Assembly (NCBI GenBank): GCA_029210915.1
Contig: JARGGJ010000012.1
Location: 1 to 43,043 of the forward strand
From: Patescibacteria group bacterium
Lineage (GTDB): Bacteria > Patescibacteriota > Patescibacteriia > 2-12-FULL-60-25
Reading direction: 5' to 3'
Length of the DNA: 43,043 nt
The notes beneath the pieces are model-generated. The model ran no database searches. It worked only from the letters and a program-made list of their open reading frames with translations, and was not told where the DNA came from. How positions within the stretch are numbered: the first letter of the stretch is position 1; each line of letters begins with the position of its first letter. Below, piece after piece: positions 14,768-22,528 of the stretch. Both the position numbers and the translations under genes were made by a program.

Positions 14768-16726
14768 CTATCCAATAACCGCCTTGATTCGCCTTATTCC
14801 GGCTGAAACCGATTCTTCTTTTTTGATCTTAAAGCCACCAAGTTGGCCAGTAGATGTGACATGCGGGCCGCCGCAGATTTCTTTGGAATAGAAGCCTTTT
14901 TCGTTATTTGGATCTTCAACAGTGTAGACCTTAACCTTATTACCATACTTGTCGTCAAAGATGCCAATTGCGCCCTGGGCTTTGGCCTCGTCGACAGTCA
15001 GCTCACACATGGTGACGGGCAGATCTTTTTTGATGACAGAGTTGACGATTTCCTCGACTTTTTGCTTTTGCTCATCGGTCATCTTTTCGGGATGTACAAA
15101 ATCGAAGCGCAGGCGGTCGGCGTTGATGTTGGAGCCGCGTTGGGCAACATGAGTGCCCAAGACCTCGCGCAGTGCTTGATGAAGGAGGTGGGTTGCGGTG
15201 TGGAGCTTGGTTGTTTCCTCGGATTGATCTTGGAGCCCGCCTTTAAAAACACCTGCCGAGGCTGTGCGTGAGAGTTGCTGATGTTTTCTCTCAGCCTCTC
15301 GAAATTCTCCCACATTAAAAGTAAATGGCACTCCTCTCTTCTCCATTCCCAAGCGTCCAAGTTCTTCTTGTATTAGTTCAACCGGAAATCCATATGTTTG
15401 ATAAATATCAAAAGCTTCGTAACCATTAATAACATTAAGAGCAAAGCCATTGGGGTTTTCAGGAGTAATTTCTTTAAGTTTTGGATCTGACCATTTCTCT
15501 AGCTTTTCTTCGACTATTTTTTGTAGTATTTTTAGTCCTTTCTCTAAAGTCAGAGCAAATTTATCCTCCTCTTTTTTCACTTCGGTAAGGATTCTCTCTG
15601 CATTATCGACCAGTTCAGGGTAAACATCGCCGTAGAGGTTTATTACTTCTTGGCAAATGGTTGGAGCGATTGGTGTATCGATGCCCAAGCGCTTAGCCTC
15701 ACGCGAGGCTCGGCGCAGGAGACGGCGGGCTATGTAGCCTTGGCCTATATTGGATGGAGCTACGCCGTTTTGGTCGCCCACGATAAAAGTGACGGCACGG
15801 AGGTGATCCATGATAATACGAAGGGATTTGTCGATTTCCGCGTCTACACCGTATCTGATGTCGAAAATGGTGTTAAAAGCGCTGAAAAGCCGAGAATAAG
15901 CGTCTGTGTCGTAGTTAGATGGTACTTGTTGAAGCACAGCGGCCATGCGCTCGAGACCCATGCCGGTATCTACGTTCTTTTGTTCCAGCGGGGCAAAGGA
16001 ACCATCCTCTTGCTTGTTGTATTGCATGAACACATCGTTCCAGATTTCGACGAACCTGCCACAATCACAGTTTGGATGGCAAACAGGGCCGAATGTTTCT
16101 TTATGAGGTTTCCCGGTATCGTAAAACATCTCCGTATCAGGGCCACAAGGGCCGGTTTGGCCGGCAGGGCCCCACCAGTTCTTCTTTTTGGGATAAGTGT
16201 AAATACGAGGCCCTTTTGAGCCTTGTGCCGGCTCGTCGACGCCCGCCTCCCCTATCTCGGCTTGAATACCGTGAACTGCAAATTGCGCTTGCCAAATATT
16301 GGCGGATTCTTCATCGCGCGGTGCATCGGCATCTCCCTCGAATACGGTTACGTAGAGTTTGGTAGGTTCTATTCCGCAGTATTCGGGTTTGGTGAGGAAT
16401 TCGTACGACCAGCCGATCGCCTCTTCCTTGAAATAATCACCAAGCGACCAATTACCGAGCATCTCAAAAAAAGTACCATGAGTATTATCTCCGACTTCAT
16501 CGATATCATCGGTTCGTAAACACTTTTGAGCGTTCGCAAGACGTGTTCCCATTGGATGTTTCTCGCCCAAAAGATAAGGAACCAAAGGTTGCATACCGGC
16601 TGTCGTGAATAAAACGGTTGGATCGTTTTCGGGGATTATAGAGGCTGATGGCAAGATTGCGTGGCCTTTTTCTTTATAAAAATCAAGAAATAATTGGCGG
16701 ATTTCGTCGGTGGTTCTGTTTTGCAT
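14768..16726 (-). CDS. alaS: Alanyl-tRNA synthetase, short form without C-Ala domain
   Basis: Charges tRNA-Ala. The 652-aa product has the class II catalytic core (FFEMLGNWSLGDYFKEEAIGW, GLERMAAVLQQVPSNYDTD) and the editing domain with HxxxH at His-509/His-513 and CxxxH at Cys-618/His-622. It stops right after the editing domain, so the coiled-coil and C-Ala domain (together ~200 residues in the usual ~875-aa enzyme) are absent. An extra cysteine-rich loop, VCHPNCDCGRFVEIW, sits in the catalytic domain and may bind zinc. Both traits suit CPR-type enzymes. It precedes infA but has a 225-base gap and is probably a separate unit. Confidence 0.95.
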   Translation of the reverse strand: MQNRTTDEIRQLFLDFYKEKGHAILPSASIIPENDPTVLFTTAGMQPLVPYLLGEKHPMGTRLANAQKCLRTDDIDEVGDNTHGTFFEMLGNWSLGDYFKEEAIGWSYEFLTKPEYCGIEPTKLYVTVFEGDADAPRDEESANIWQAQFAVHGIQAEIGEAGVDEPAQGSKGPRIYTYPKKKNWWGPAGQTGPCGPDTEMFYDTGKPHKETFGPVCHPNCDCGRFVEIWNDVFMQYNKQEDGSFAPLEQKNVDTGMGLERMAAVLQQVPSNYDTDAYSRLFSAFNTIFDIRYGVDAEIDKSLRIIMDHLRAVTFIVGDQNGVAPSNIGQGYIARRLLRRASREAKRLGIDTPIAPTICQEVINLYGDVYPELVDNAERILTEVKKEEDKFALTLEKGLKILQKIVEEKLEKWSDPKLKEITPENPNGFALNVINGYEAFDIYQTYGFPVELIQEELGRLGMEKRGVPFTFNVGEFREAERKHQQLSRTASAGVFKGGLQDQSEETTKLHTATHLLHQALREVLGTHVAQRGSNINADRLRFDFVHPEKMTDEQKQKVEEIVNSVIKKDLPVTMCELTVDEAKAQGAIGIFDDKYGNKVKVYTVEDPNNEKGFYSKEICGGPHVTSTGQLGGFKIKKEESVSAGIRRIKAVIG

Positions 16727-16803
16727 AATGAGGATAATCTACTATAAAAAACCTTGGATTACAAGATTTTAATATATATATTGTAAAAAGTTCATCAAGA
16801 CTA

Positions 16804-16843
16804 AAGTTCATCAAGAGTTACTTATGTTGCTCTTGATGAACTT
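16804..16843. repeat. 40-bp hairpin element, copy 1
   Basis: AAGTTCATCAAGAG (16804-16817) and CTCTTGATGAACTT (16830-16843) are a perfect 14-bp inverted repeat with a 12-base loop. It is surrounded by further partial words (AAAGTTCATCAAGA, CTTTATGAACTTTA). It lies between the GAF-like gene and alaS. Confidence 0.88.
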
Positions 16844-16871
16844 GTAACTTTATGAACTTTAATCTTGTGAG

Positions 16872-17687
16872 TTAGTTCACCTCTCCCGCGATGCCGTTTG
16901 TGACGCTTTCGATTATATCGAGCGGTGTTTCGGGGTTGAGTTGGCCTCGTTTTTGGAGGACGCCGTAGATTAACTCGGCTTGGTTGGCGAACACTTTAAT
17001 TACCGAGGGGTCGAATATCTCTTCTTGCTCTCCGTTCCATTTTAATATTAAAAAAGCTTTATGATCGCCCGAGTTTCTATCGGATGGGACGGCTACAAAA
17101 CGGTGATCATCCGCTGTAAAGAAGTGGTAAGCTCTTTGTTCATCGTGAAGTTGCTTAAGTTGTTTGTTGGAGATATGAAGTGATTTACCATTTTCATTTT
17201 TACTCATATCATGAAAAACCTCGTGCTCGGTGCGTAGTTTATCGAGGCGAATAACTCGAAGCAAAGATGGCACACCACCCATTGTACCCGAGGCTGTACG
17301 CACGATTGAATCAAGGAGATCTTTACTTAATTGATCTTGCTCAAAGATGGAGACAGAGGTGTCGTTGGAGAGCTTTTTAAGCAAATCCATTTGGCGGTTC
17401 AAGGAACCGATGTATTGATAAGATGAAACCAGCTCACGCCTGGCACGGTCGCAAGCATCTTGAGTTGCCAGGTGTTCTTTTTCCTTTTTCTCCATCAATC
17501 TTTCGTACAGCATGAAGATTGAGATTCCAACCAAGCCGAATAGAAAAATCAAAGCTTCCTCTACGTGTTGCTCGTGTAAGCCAAAATAACCTTGTTTAAC
17601 AAGTGATGGAGAAAACACCGCTAGAGCGAATAGTAATAAGTAAACAATGGATATCCACTGGAATTTTTTAGATCTTTCGTCGGACAT
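16872..17687 (-). CDS. Membrane-anchored protein with coiled coil and GAF-like region
   Basis: I do not recognise a named family with certainty. The 271-aa protein has two membrane segments (about residues 11-30 and 43-60), a charged coiled-coil stretch (about 62-110, ERLMEKKEKEHLATQDACDRARRELV) and a soluble C-terminal part (about 115-260). Its pattern of alternating strands and the segment KAFLILKWNGEQEEIFDPSVIKVFANQAELIYGVL recall a GAF sensor domain. No histidine-kinase, GGDEF or helix-turn-helix module is present, so an output partner would be separate. It is flanked on both sides by repeat-rich spacers, as a single-gene unit. Confidence 0.7.
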   Translation of the reverse strand: MSDERSKKFQWISIVYLLLFALAVFSPSLVKQGYFGLHEQHVEEALIFLFGLVGISIFMLYERLMEKKEKEHLATQDACDRARRELVSSYQYIGSLNRQMDLLKKLSNDTSVSIFEQDQLSKDLLDSIVRTASGTMGGVPSLLRVIRLDKLRTEHEVFHDMSKNENGKSLHISNKQLKQLHDEQRAYHFFTADDHRFVAVPSDRNSGDHKAFLILKWNGEQEEIFDPSVIKVFANQAELIYGVLQKRGQLNPETPLDIIESVTNGIAGEVN

Positions 17688-17764
17688 AATCGAAGCTGTC
17701 AGCCTCTGTTTGCATGCTTTTTTGGCTAGTGGTTAAAGGCTAGAAGCTGTATTGGTATGTAAGC

Positions 17765-18874
17765 TTAGCACAGATGAACAACTTCCTCTATAACGCCTCC
17801 ACCCAAGCATTCTTGACCTTGATAAATAACGGCGGATTGACCCTTCGCTGCCGCAAGAAGAGGTTTTATTAGTTCTATGTGGATGTTTTTTTTAGATTTG
17901 CCTGTGCATATCTTAGCCGGAATAAGTTCTCCGTGGTACCTGCCTTGGATTTGTACTTTAATAGGGAGTTTTGGCGGTTCGCCGGCAATCCAATGCATAT
18001 CACCAACTGTTAAATCTTTTGATTGTAAAAAAGGATGTTCTTCGCGATTCACGACAATGAGGATGTTCTTTTTCGTGTCTTTAACAGCAACAAACCAAGG
18101 ATGTTTATCGGCAACTGCGATGCGCCCACGTTGGCCGATAGTGTAGTTGTGCAGGCCTTGATGTTTACCGATTGTAACTCCTTCATCGGTAATGATCTTA
18201 CCCGGCTTATTTTTTATTTGATTGGATAAGAACTTGGAAAAATCCACTTTACCGATAAAACAGATGCCCTGGCTATCGGGCTTGTTTGCAACGGGAAGTT
18301 TGAATTTTTTGGCAAGCTCGCGGATCTTAGACTTTTGATAAGCGCCAACCGGCATAAGCGTGCGTCGTAAAACGGAGCCCGGGACACGGTATAGAAAGTA
18401 GCTTTGGTCTTTAGCAGGATCGATACCGCGGAACAATCGTCCCACGTCGCACGTCCCAATCGTCCCACGTCTATTGGTAGTGGATTTTACGATGGCGTAG
18501 TGGCCGGTGGCGATCGTGTCGTAGCCTAGTTCCATCGCCTTTTCGTAAAAGAGGCCGAATTTGATGTATTCGTTACAGAGGACATCCGGGTTTGGGGTCT
18601 CCCCTTTTTTGTAACCATGGTAAAGCTCGTCGACTATTTTTTTGCGATATTGTTTTTCGAAATCAAAAGTGAGGAGTGGAATATCGAGTGCGGCGGCGAC
18701 ACGCAAAGCATCACGGCGTTCCGCGCGCCAAGAGCAGACCCCGCTCATGGGATCCTTGGAATCAGACCAATTCTTGATAAAGCCTCCGGTAACATCATAC
18801 CCTTGCTCCAACAACAAAGCAGCGGCGACAGATGAGTCGACGCCTCCGCTTAGGGCTACGAGAACTTTTTTCAT
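17765..18874 (-). CDS. mnmA: tRNA-specific 2-thiouridylase MnmA
   Basis: Thiolates U34 of tRNAs for Lys, Glu and Gln. The start MKKVLVALSGGVDSS at 18874 is used because the PP-loop begins at once; 369 aa. Key sites: SGGVDSS (residues 9-15), NPDVLCNEYIKF with catalytic Cys-100, the KDQSYFLY segment, and PDSQGICFIG with Cys-205, followed by the central and C-terminal beta domains. Residues about 131-146 (STTNRRGTIGTCDVGR) are an in-frame insertion encoded by a 33-nt repeat also found upstream of rlmN; the family normally has a short loop here. The insertion sits between GHYA and the LxRG-D motif and probably loops out. Confidence 0.95.
   Translation of the reverse strand: MKKVLVALSGGVDSSVAAALLLEQGYDVTGGFIKNWSDSKDPMSGVCSWRAERRDALRVAAALDIPLLTFDFEKQYRKKIVDELYHGYKKGETPNPDVLCNEYIKFGLFYEKAMELGYDTIATGHYAIVKSTTNRRGTIGTCDVGRLFRGIDPAKDQSYFLYRVPGSVLRRTLMPVGAYQKSKIRELAKKFKLPVANKPDSQGICFIGKVDFSKFLSNQIKNKPGKIITDEGVTIGKHQGLHNYTIGQRGRIAVADKHPWFVAVKDTKKNILIVVNREEHPFLQSKDLTVGDMHWIAGEPPKLPIKVQIQGRYHGELIPAKICTGKSKKNIHIELIKPLLAAAKGQSAVIYQGQECLGGGVIEEVVHLC
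18438..18470. repeat. 33-nt CCCACGTCGCACGTC element inside mnmA
   Basis: It matches 19986-20018 at 32 of 33 positions; the only difference is GTCCCAAT here against GTCGCAAT there. It is built from the word CGTCCCACGT, present at both ends, plus CGCACGTC. It is translated on the minus strand as RGTIGTCDVGR within MnmA. Confidence 0.9.
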
Positions 18875-18900
18875 ATTTAGATGCAAGCTCATAAAGTTAC

Positions 18901-18940
18901 AAGTTCATCAAGAGAAACTTGGGTTACTCTTGATGAACTT
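18901..18940. repeat. 40-bp hairpin element, copy 2
   Basis: AAGTTCATCAAGAG (18901-18914) and CTCTTGATGAACTT (18927-18940), 12-base loop, then a partial copy AGACTTGATGAACC. It lies between rlmN and mnmA. Confidence 0.88.
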
Positions 18941-18962
18941 TAGACTTGATGAACCTGCGACT

Positions 18963-19979
18963 TTACGAACCAGCTTTGGTTGCCAGTTGCCCGCAGGCTC
19001 CGCTTATATCTTCTCCGTAGGAGATGCGGTGGGTGACGGAAACGCTGTGGCGTTTTAAATATTCTTGAAATGCACGGCGATCTTTTTCATCCGTAGCTTT
19101 ATACATGCCCGTGTCGTGATATTTTATTAGGTTGACATGTGATAGGCGTTTGTATGGATCGAGCAGTTCTACGAGCTGTTTTGCGTGTTCCAGGCTATCG
19201 TTAACTCCCTTTAGCATAACATATTCAAACATGACCTTGCGATTGGTTTGGCGCATGTACTCATCCAAAGTGTGCATGAGTTGTTTTAGGCTGTAGGCGA
19301 TGGAAACAGGCATTAGTTTTTCGCGAAGATCTTGAGTTGGAGCGTGAAGTGAGATTGCAAGATTTACCTGGGGCGCATCTTCTATCATACGCAAGATGCC
19401 GGGAACTATTCCGCAGGTGCTGATGCTGATGTGGCGCGCACCAAGACCAAAAAGATCTTGATCTGTTAGAACATCGATTGATTCAAAAACGGCATCTGTA
19501 TTGTGGAACGGTTCGCCCATTCCCATGAATACGATATTAGTGACTTTAGCGTCTTTGGCTTTGAGGTAGCGGGCGGCGTGTATTACTTGGTCGACAATTT
19601 CTTCGGAACTAAGATTTCGTCCAAAACCCATTTTGCCGGTGGCACAAAAAGTACAACCCATGGCACAACCGATTTGCGAGGAGACGCAGACAGTATTGCG
19701 GCCATCGGCATGACGCATAATTACGGTTTCGATGCGCTTATTATCTTCTGTCATCAAAAGCATTTTGGCGCTTTCGGGCTTATCTGTTTCCGAGGTTAGC
19801 TCCAATCTTAAAGGAGACCAGGTCAGTTCTTTGCAGGTTTCACGCAATGCGGCAGGCCAGGTGGAAACGCTATCCCAAGAATCGTGGAATTCCACGAAAT
19901 AGGAACGAATCGCCTGTTCCAGGCGGTATTTTGGTTGTTTGTGATCTCTTAAGAAAGATGATAATTCGATTGGTTGCAT
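18963..19979 (-). CDS. rlmN: 23S rRNA/tRNA (adenine-C2) methyltransferase RlmN
   Basis: Radical-SAM enzyme that methylates A2503 of 23S rRNA and A37 of some tRNAs. From the start MQPIELSSFLRDH (19979) it is 338 aa. The 4Fe-4S motif is Cys-105, Cys-109 and Cys-112 (GCAMGCTFC). The second catalytic pair is the Cys in NTVCVSSQ and Cys-329 in GEDISGACGQL near the end. The N-terminal helical domain (YRLEQAIRSYF) is present. An upstream ATG at 20000 lies inside a repeat and is rejected. It precedes mnmA with a repeat-rich spacer of 88 bases, so both may be tRNA/rRNA-modification genes of one unit or of two. Confidence 0.96.
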   Translation of the reverse strand: MQPIELSSFLRDHKQPKYRLEQAIRSYFVEFHDSWDSVSTWPAALRETCKELTWSPLRLELTSETDKPESAKMLLMTEDNKRIETVIMRHADGRNTVCVSSQIGCAMGCTFCATGKMGFGRNLSSEEIVDQVIHAARYLKAKDAKVTNIVFMGMGEPFHNTDAVFESIDVLTDQDLFGLGARHISISTCGIVPGILRMIEDAPQVNLAISLHAPTQDLREKLMPVSIAYSLKQLMHTLDEYMRQTNRKVMFEYVMLKGVNDSLEHAKQLVELLDPYKRLSHVNLIKYHDTGMYKATDEKDRRAFQEYLKRHSVSVTHRISYGEDISGACGQLATKAGS

Positions 19980-19985
19980 ATGATA

Positions 19986-20018
19986 CGTCCCACGTCGCAC
20001 GTCGCAATCGTCCCACGT
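19986..20018. repeat. 33-nt CCCACGTCGCACGTC element upstream of rlmN
   Basis: Non-coding near-identical partner of the element within mnmA (32/33). It ends six bases before the rlmN start codon, so it may affect the 5' leader of rlmN. Confidence 0.9.
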
Positions 20019-20101
20019 AGTTGTTTAGCGGAGGATACACTAAAATACTTAAAATATCAAGGGAGATGGGTATATATGGCAGTTCATCAAGTTTAAAGAC
20101 T

Positions 20102-20143
20102 AAAGTTCATCAAGAGTAACCAAAGTAACTCTTGATGAACTTT
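20102..20143. repeat. 40-bp hairpin element, copy 3
   Basis: AAAGTTCATCAAGAG (20102-20116) and CTCTTGATGAACTTT (20129-20143), a 15-bp stem with a 12-base loop. More partial words lie on both sides (GTTCATCAAGTTTAAAG, GTCTTGATGAATCG). It lies between the D,D-carboxypeptidase gene and rlmN. Confidence 0.88.
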
Positions 20144-20191
20144 AGTCTTGATGAATCGAGCTGAGCTCGATGAACTTTTATCTTTAATTCT

Positions 20192-21490
20192 TTATCTCGA
20201 CGTTAGGAGCACCGAATCTGTATTTAGGGTGTTTATAGCCAAGCCCTGTGAGTAGGTATCGAGGACGAATTGGGGGGCGGTGACGATTTGATTCCAGTTC
20301 CAACCCATAGATAAAAACGCTGATTCGGATGAGATTGGGCGGAGCATGCCATGTTGAACGTAGTAGACGACCGGGCTCTTTGCTGATTTAAGCAGTTCAC
20401 CATCATCAAAAGTGTACGGCCTAGCAGAGGTAAATACTTCGACGATGTCTGCAGTTACGGTTTTGATAGGAACTCCTTGGAAATAATGATCTAAAAATAT
20501 ACCATCCAATAAAATGTATTTTTTGCCTTTCCAAATATACCAGACGGCCGGAGAATCGGGTTTTTTTATGAGTGTGCCGTTGGGAATCTCCCCTGCCTCG
20601 GCAATGGCAGACGATGGAGCGCCCTCCCAGCTATAAGTTGCCCAGCTCCACTTGGCCAAACGTTCGGTTATGGCAAACATATCCGCTCGCGAGGGTGAAC
20701 CAAGAACAACAATTAGCAGTTCACGCTGGTCGGTCTCGGAGGGTTTTAAGCGTACAACGAGATTATTTAAAGATTCATACAAAAAACCTGTCTTGCCTCC
20801 GGTAACATACAAGCCGTTATCCGGTTTAACGAGAAGATCGTTGGTGTTGGTAATTTTTTTTAGCTCGCCCGTATTTCTGATTATAAAAGAGTATTCGGCG
20901 GTGCTGGCCGGTTTGTGTATTTCGGCACGCGCAAAAGATGCTGTGGCGATTTTGAGCATTTCTCTGGCGGTTGTACGATTATCCACATCCATGCCGGCAA
21001 GATCTTCGAAATATGAAACATTACAGCCAAGATCGCGAACCTTGCGATTCATGGCCGCGACAAAGCCATCCATGCCCAAACCCGATAAGCGGCCAAAAGC
21101 CGTAGCCGCGTTATTGGCACTGCCGACCATGGCCGAATACATCAGATCTTGAACGGACATGGTGGCGCCATCATCGACACGGAGGCGGCCGCCGCCGACT
21201 TCATCCTCTGCTTTTAGGGCAACTATCGCATCCCAAGCCGGTTGACGCTCGGTAAAAACGAGAGCACCAACAAGTTTTGTAAGGCTGGCCGGGACCCAGG
21301 GTTTATCGGCATTGTATTCAAAAAGTATTTCTTTGCTGTTTACATCCATTACAATAGCCGATGCAAAATCAGAATCCGAATGCAAAAAATTGGCCACTGT
21401 AACACGGTGAGGTGTGGCCGCATGAGTGATTATTGGCACCATTGCGACAATAAGCACTATTAAACTACAAAAAAACCTTAGAGATTTCAT
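20192..21490 (-). CDS. D-alanyl-D-alanine carboxypeptidase (peptidase S11)
   Basis: Trims the terminal D-Ala of peptidoglycan side chains outside the membrane. From the start MKSLRFFCSL (21490; the longer frame adds translated word-repeat DNA) it is 432 aa, with a signal peptide or anchor (residues 4-24, ending THAA). The catalytic triad motifs are Ser-69-Leu-Thr-Lys-72, Ser-124-Ala-Asn-126 and Lys-233-Thr-Gly-235. After the ~300-residue penicillin-binding domain there is an unusual C-terminal part with two SPVVYY/SPAVWYI-type repeats (KKPDSPAVWYIWKGKKYIL and KSAKSPVVYYVQHGMLRPI), probably a wall- or surface-binding repeat. Works with MurB and MurC in the same window on cell-wall turnover. 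DacA-like. Confidence 0.93.
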   Translation of the reverse strand: MKSLRFFCSLIVLIVAMVPIITHAATPHRVTVANFLHSDSDFASAIVMDVNSKEILFEYNADKPWVPASLTKLVGALVFTERQPAWDAIVALKAEDEVGGGRLRVDDGATMSVQDLMYSAMVGSANNAATAFGRLSGLGMDGFVAAMNRKVRDLGCNVSYFEDLAGMDVDNRTTAREMLKIATASFARAEIHKPASTAEYSFIIRNTGELKKITNTNDLLVKPDNGLYVTGGKTGFLYESLNNLVVRLKPSETDQRELLIVVLGSPSRADMFAITERLAKWSWATYSWEGAPSSAIAEAGEIPNGTLIKKPDSPAVWYIWKGKKYILLDGIFLDHYFQGVPIKTVTADIVEVFTSARPYTFDDGELLKSAKSPVVYYVQHGMLRPISSESAFLSMGWNWNQIVTAPQFVLDTYSQGLAINTLNTDSVLLTSR

Positions 21491-21514
21491 GCTGTTTGTA
21501 TTTTGCCACAAAAT

Positions 21515-21757
21515 ACAAAAAATAACCAATAACCAAGCTCCAATCACCAATAAATCATCAATATCCAATTAACCAATAATAAATCTATCACTTATTTTTG
21601 TATTTTGTTGTTTTAATTTGGTATTTGTTTGGAAATTGGGATTTGTATCCTTTTTTTAGGATGTTATTGTCCGTGGCTTGTAATTTGATTATTGGTGATT
21701 ATTCTTTTGGTGATTTATTGATGATTATTTTATTGGTTATTGGTGATTGCAAGTTTA
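21515..21757. repeat. Long AATAACCAATCACC / GGTGATTATTGG word element
   Basis: Left part (about 21515-21585): repeated AATAACCAAT and AATCACCAATAAATCATC. Right part (about 21680-21757): the inverted words GATTATTGGTGATTATT, GGTGATTTATTGATGATT and TTGGTTATTGGTGATTG. A T-rich, G-poor middle of about 95 bases separates them. The whole spacer is non-coding and shares words with 7884-8025. Confidence 0.8.
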
Positions 21758-22432
21758 TACCCTCCCATACGATTCTTCCATCCATTTAGCCAAGTTATCC
21801 ATGAGTTCGGGATCTGAGGTGAAAAGATGGATCCCGTGGCCTGAGTTTTTATAGGGTACGAATTGCTTGCGATCCGCACCTGATTCTTCGATAATTTGCT
21901 TAGCGGTTTCGTATGCATCGGGGTCGTCTGTATCAGAGCCGGAGGCCCAGATAGCATGATGAGCTTTTATGTAACCCGCTTTTTCGGTTGAGTCGATACC
22001 GCGGTAGTTTCCCGGTGAGAGTAAAACCGCTCCGGCCAGAGCAGGGTCTTCTTCGAGAGCCCAAATGGCAATATTCGCCCCAATGGAAGCACCAACCATT
22101 ATTATTTGATCTTTAGTGTATTTTTTAGCATCAAGCCAATCGAGTGCGCCCATTACATCGTATAAATATTTTTTATGATCATCGTCGCTAAACTTTTTGT
22201 AATCCAGAGTTGCTCCTTCCTCGGTTTTTGTACTTTCTCCATGACCGCGTAAATCGATGGCAAGCGACGCAACATGATGCCTTTGCAATACCTGCTGAAA
22301 AGGCGCCCATGATTTGCGATCGTTGGGCATCATATGCAAAAGGATAGCCACACCAACAGTTGTTGGCGAAGGCGACCAATTACCCTTGATGATCACGTTA
22401 TCTAAGGTTTTGTAGGATATTGTATCTGCCAT
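21755..22432 (-). CDS. Alpha/beta hydrolase
   Basis: Serine hydrolase of 225 aa from the start MADTISYKTLDNVIIKGNW. The alpha/beta-hydrolase fold is visible: LLHMMPNDRKSW (oxyanion strand and loop), AIDLRGHGES, the nucleophile elbow GASIG with Ser-116, the acid region WASGSDTDDPDA, and catalytic His in SGHGIHLF. It is closest in style to the dienelactone-hydrolase/esterase group, but substrate cannot be told. A short leader frame upstream (17 residues) is rejected. It has repeat spacers on both sides, so it is likely a single-gene unit. Confidence 0.85.
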   Translation of the reverse strand: MADTISYKTLDNVIIKGNWSPSPTTVGVAILLHMMPNDRKSWAPFQQVLQRHHVASLAIDLRGHGESTKTEEGATLDYKKFSDDDHKKYLYDVMGALDWLDAKKYTKDQIIMVGASIGANIAIWALEEDPALAGAVLLSPGNYRGIDSTEKAGYIKAHHAIWASGSDTDDPDAYETAKQIIEESGADRKQFVPYKNSGHGIHLFTSDPELMDNLAKWMEESYGRV

Positions 22433-22459
22433 ATATAATAGATAAAAGATTAAAGTAAC

Positions 22460-22499
22460 AAGTTCATCAGGAGTTATCAAAGCAACTCTTGATGAACTT
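22460..22499. repeat. 40-bp hairpin element, copy 4
   Basis: AAGTTCATCAGGAG (22460-22473) and CTCTTGATGAACTT (22486-22499), 12-base loop, one mismatch in the stem. It lies between the ATPase gene and the hydrolase gene. Confidence 0.86.
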
Positions 22500-22528
22500 T
22501 TGCCTTCTTGAACATTTAGCTATATAGA

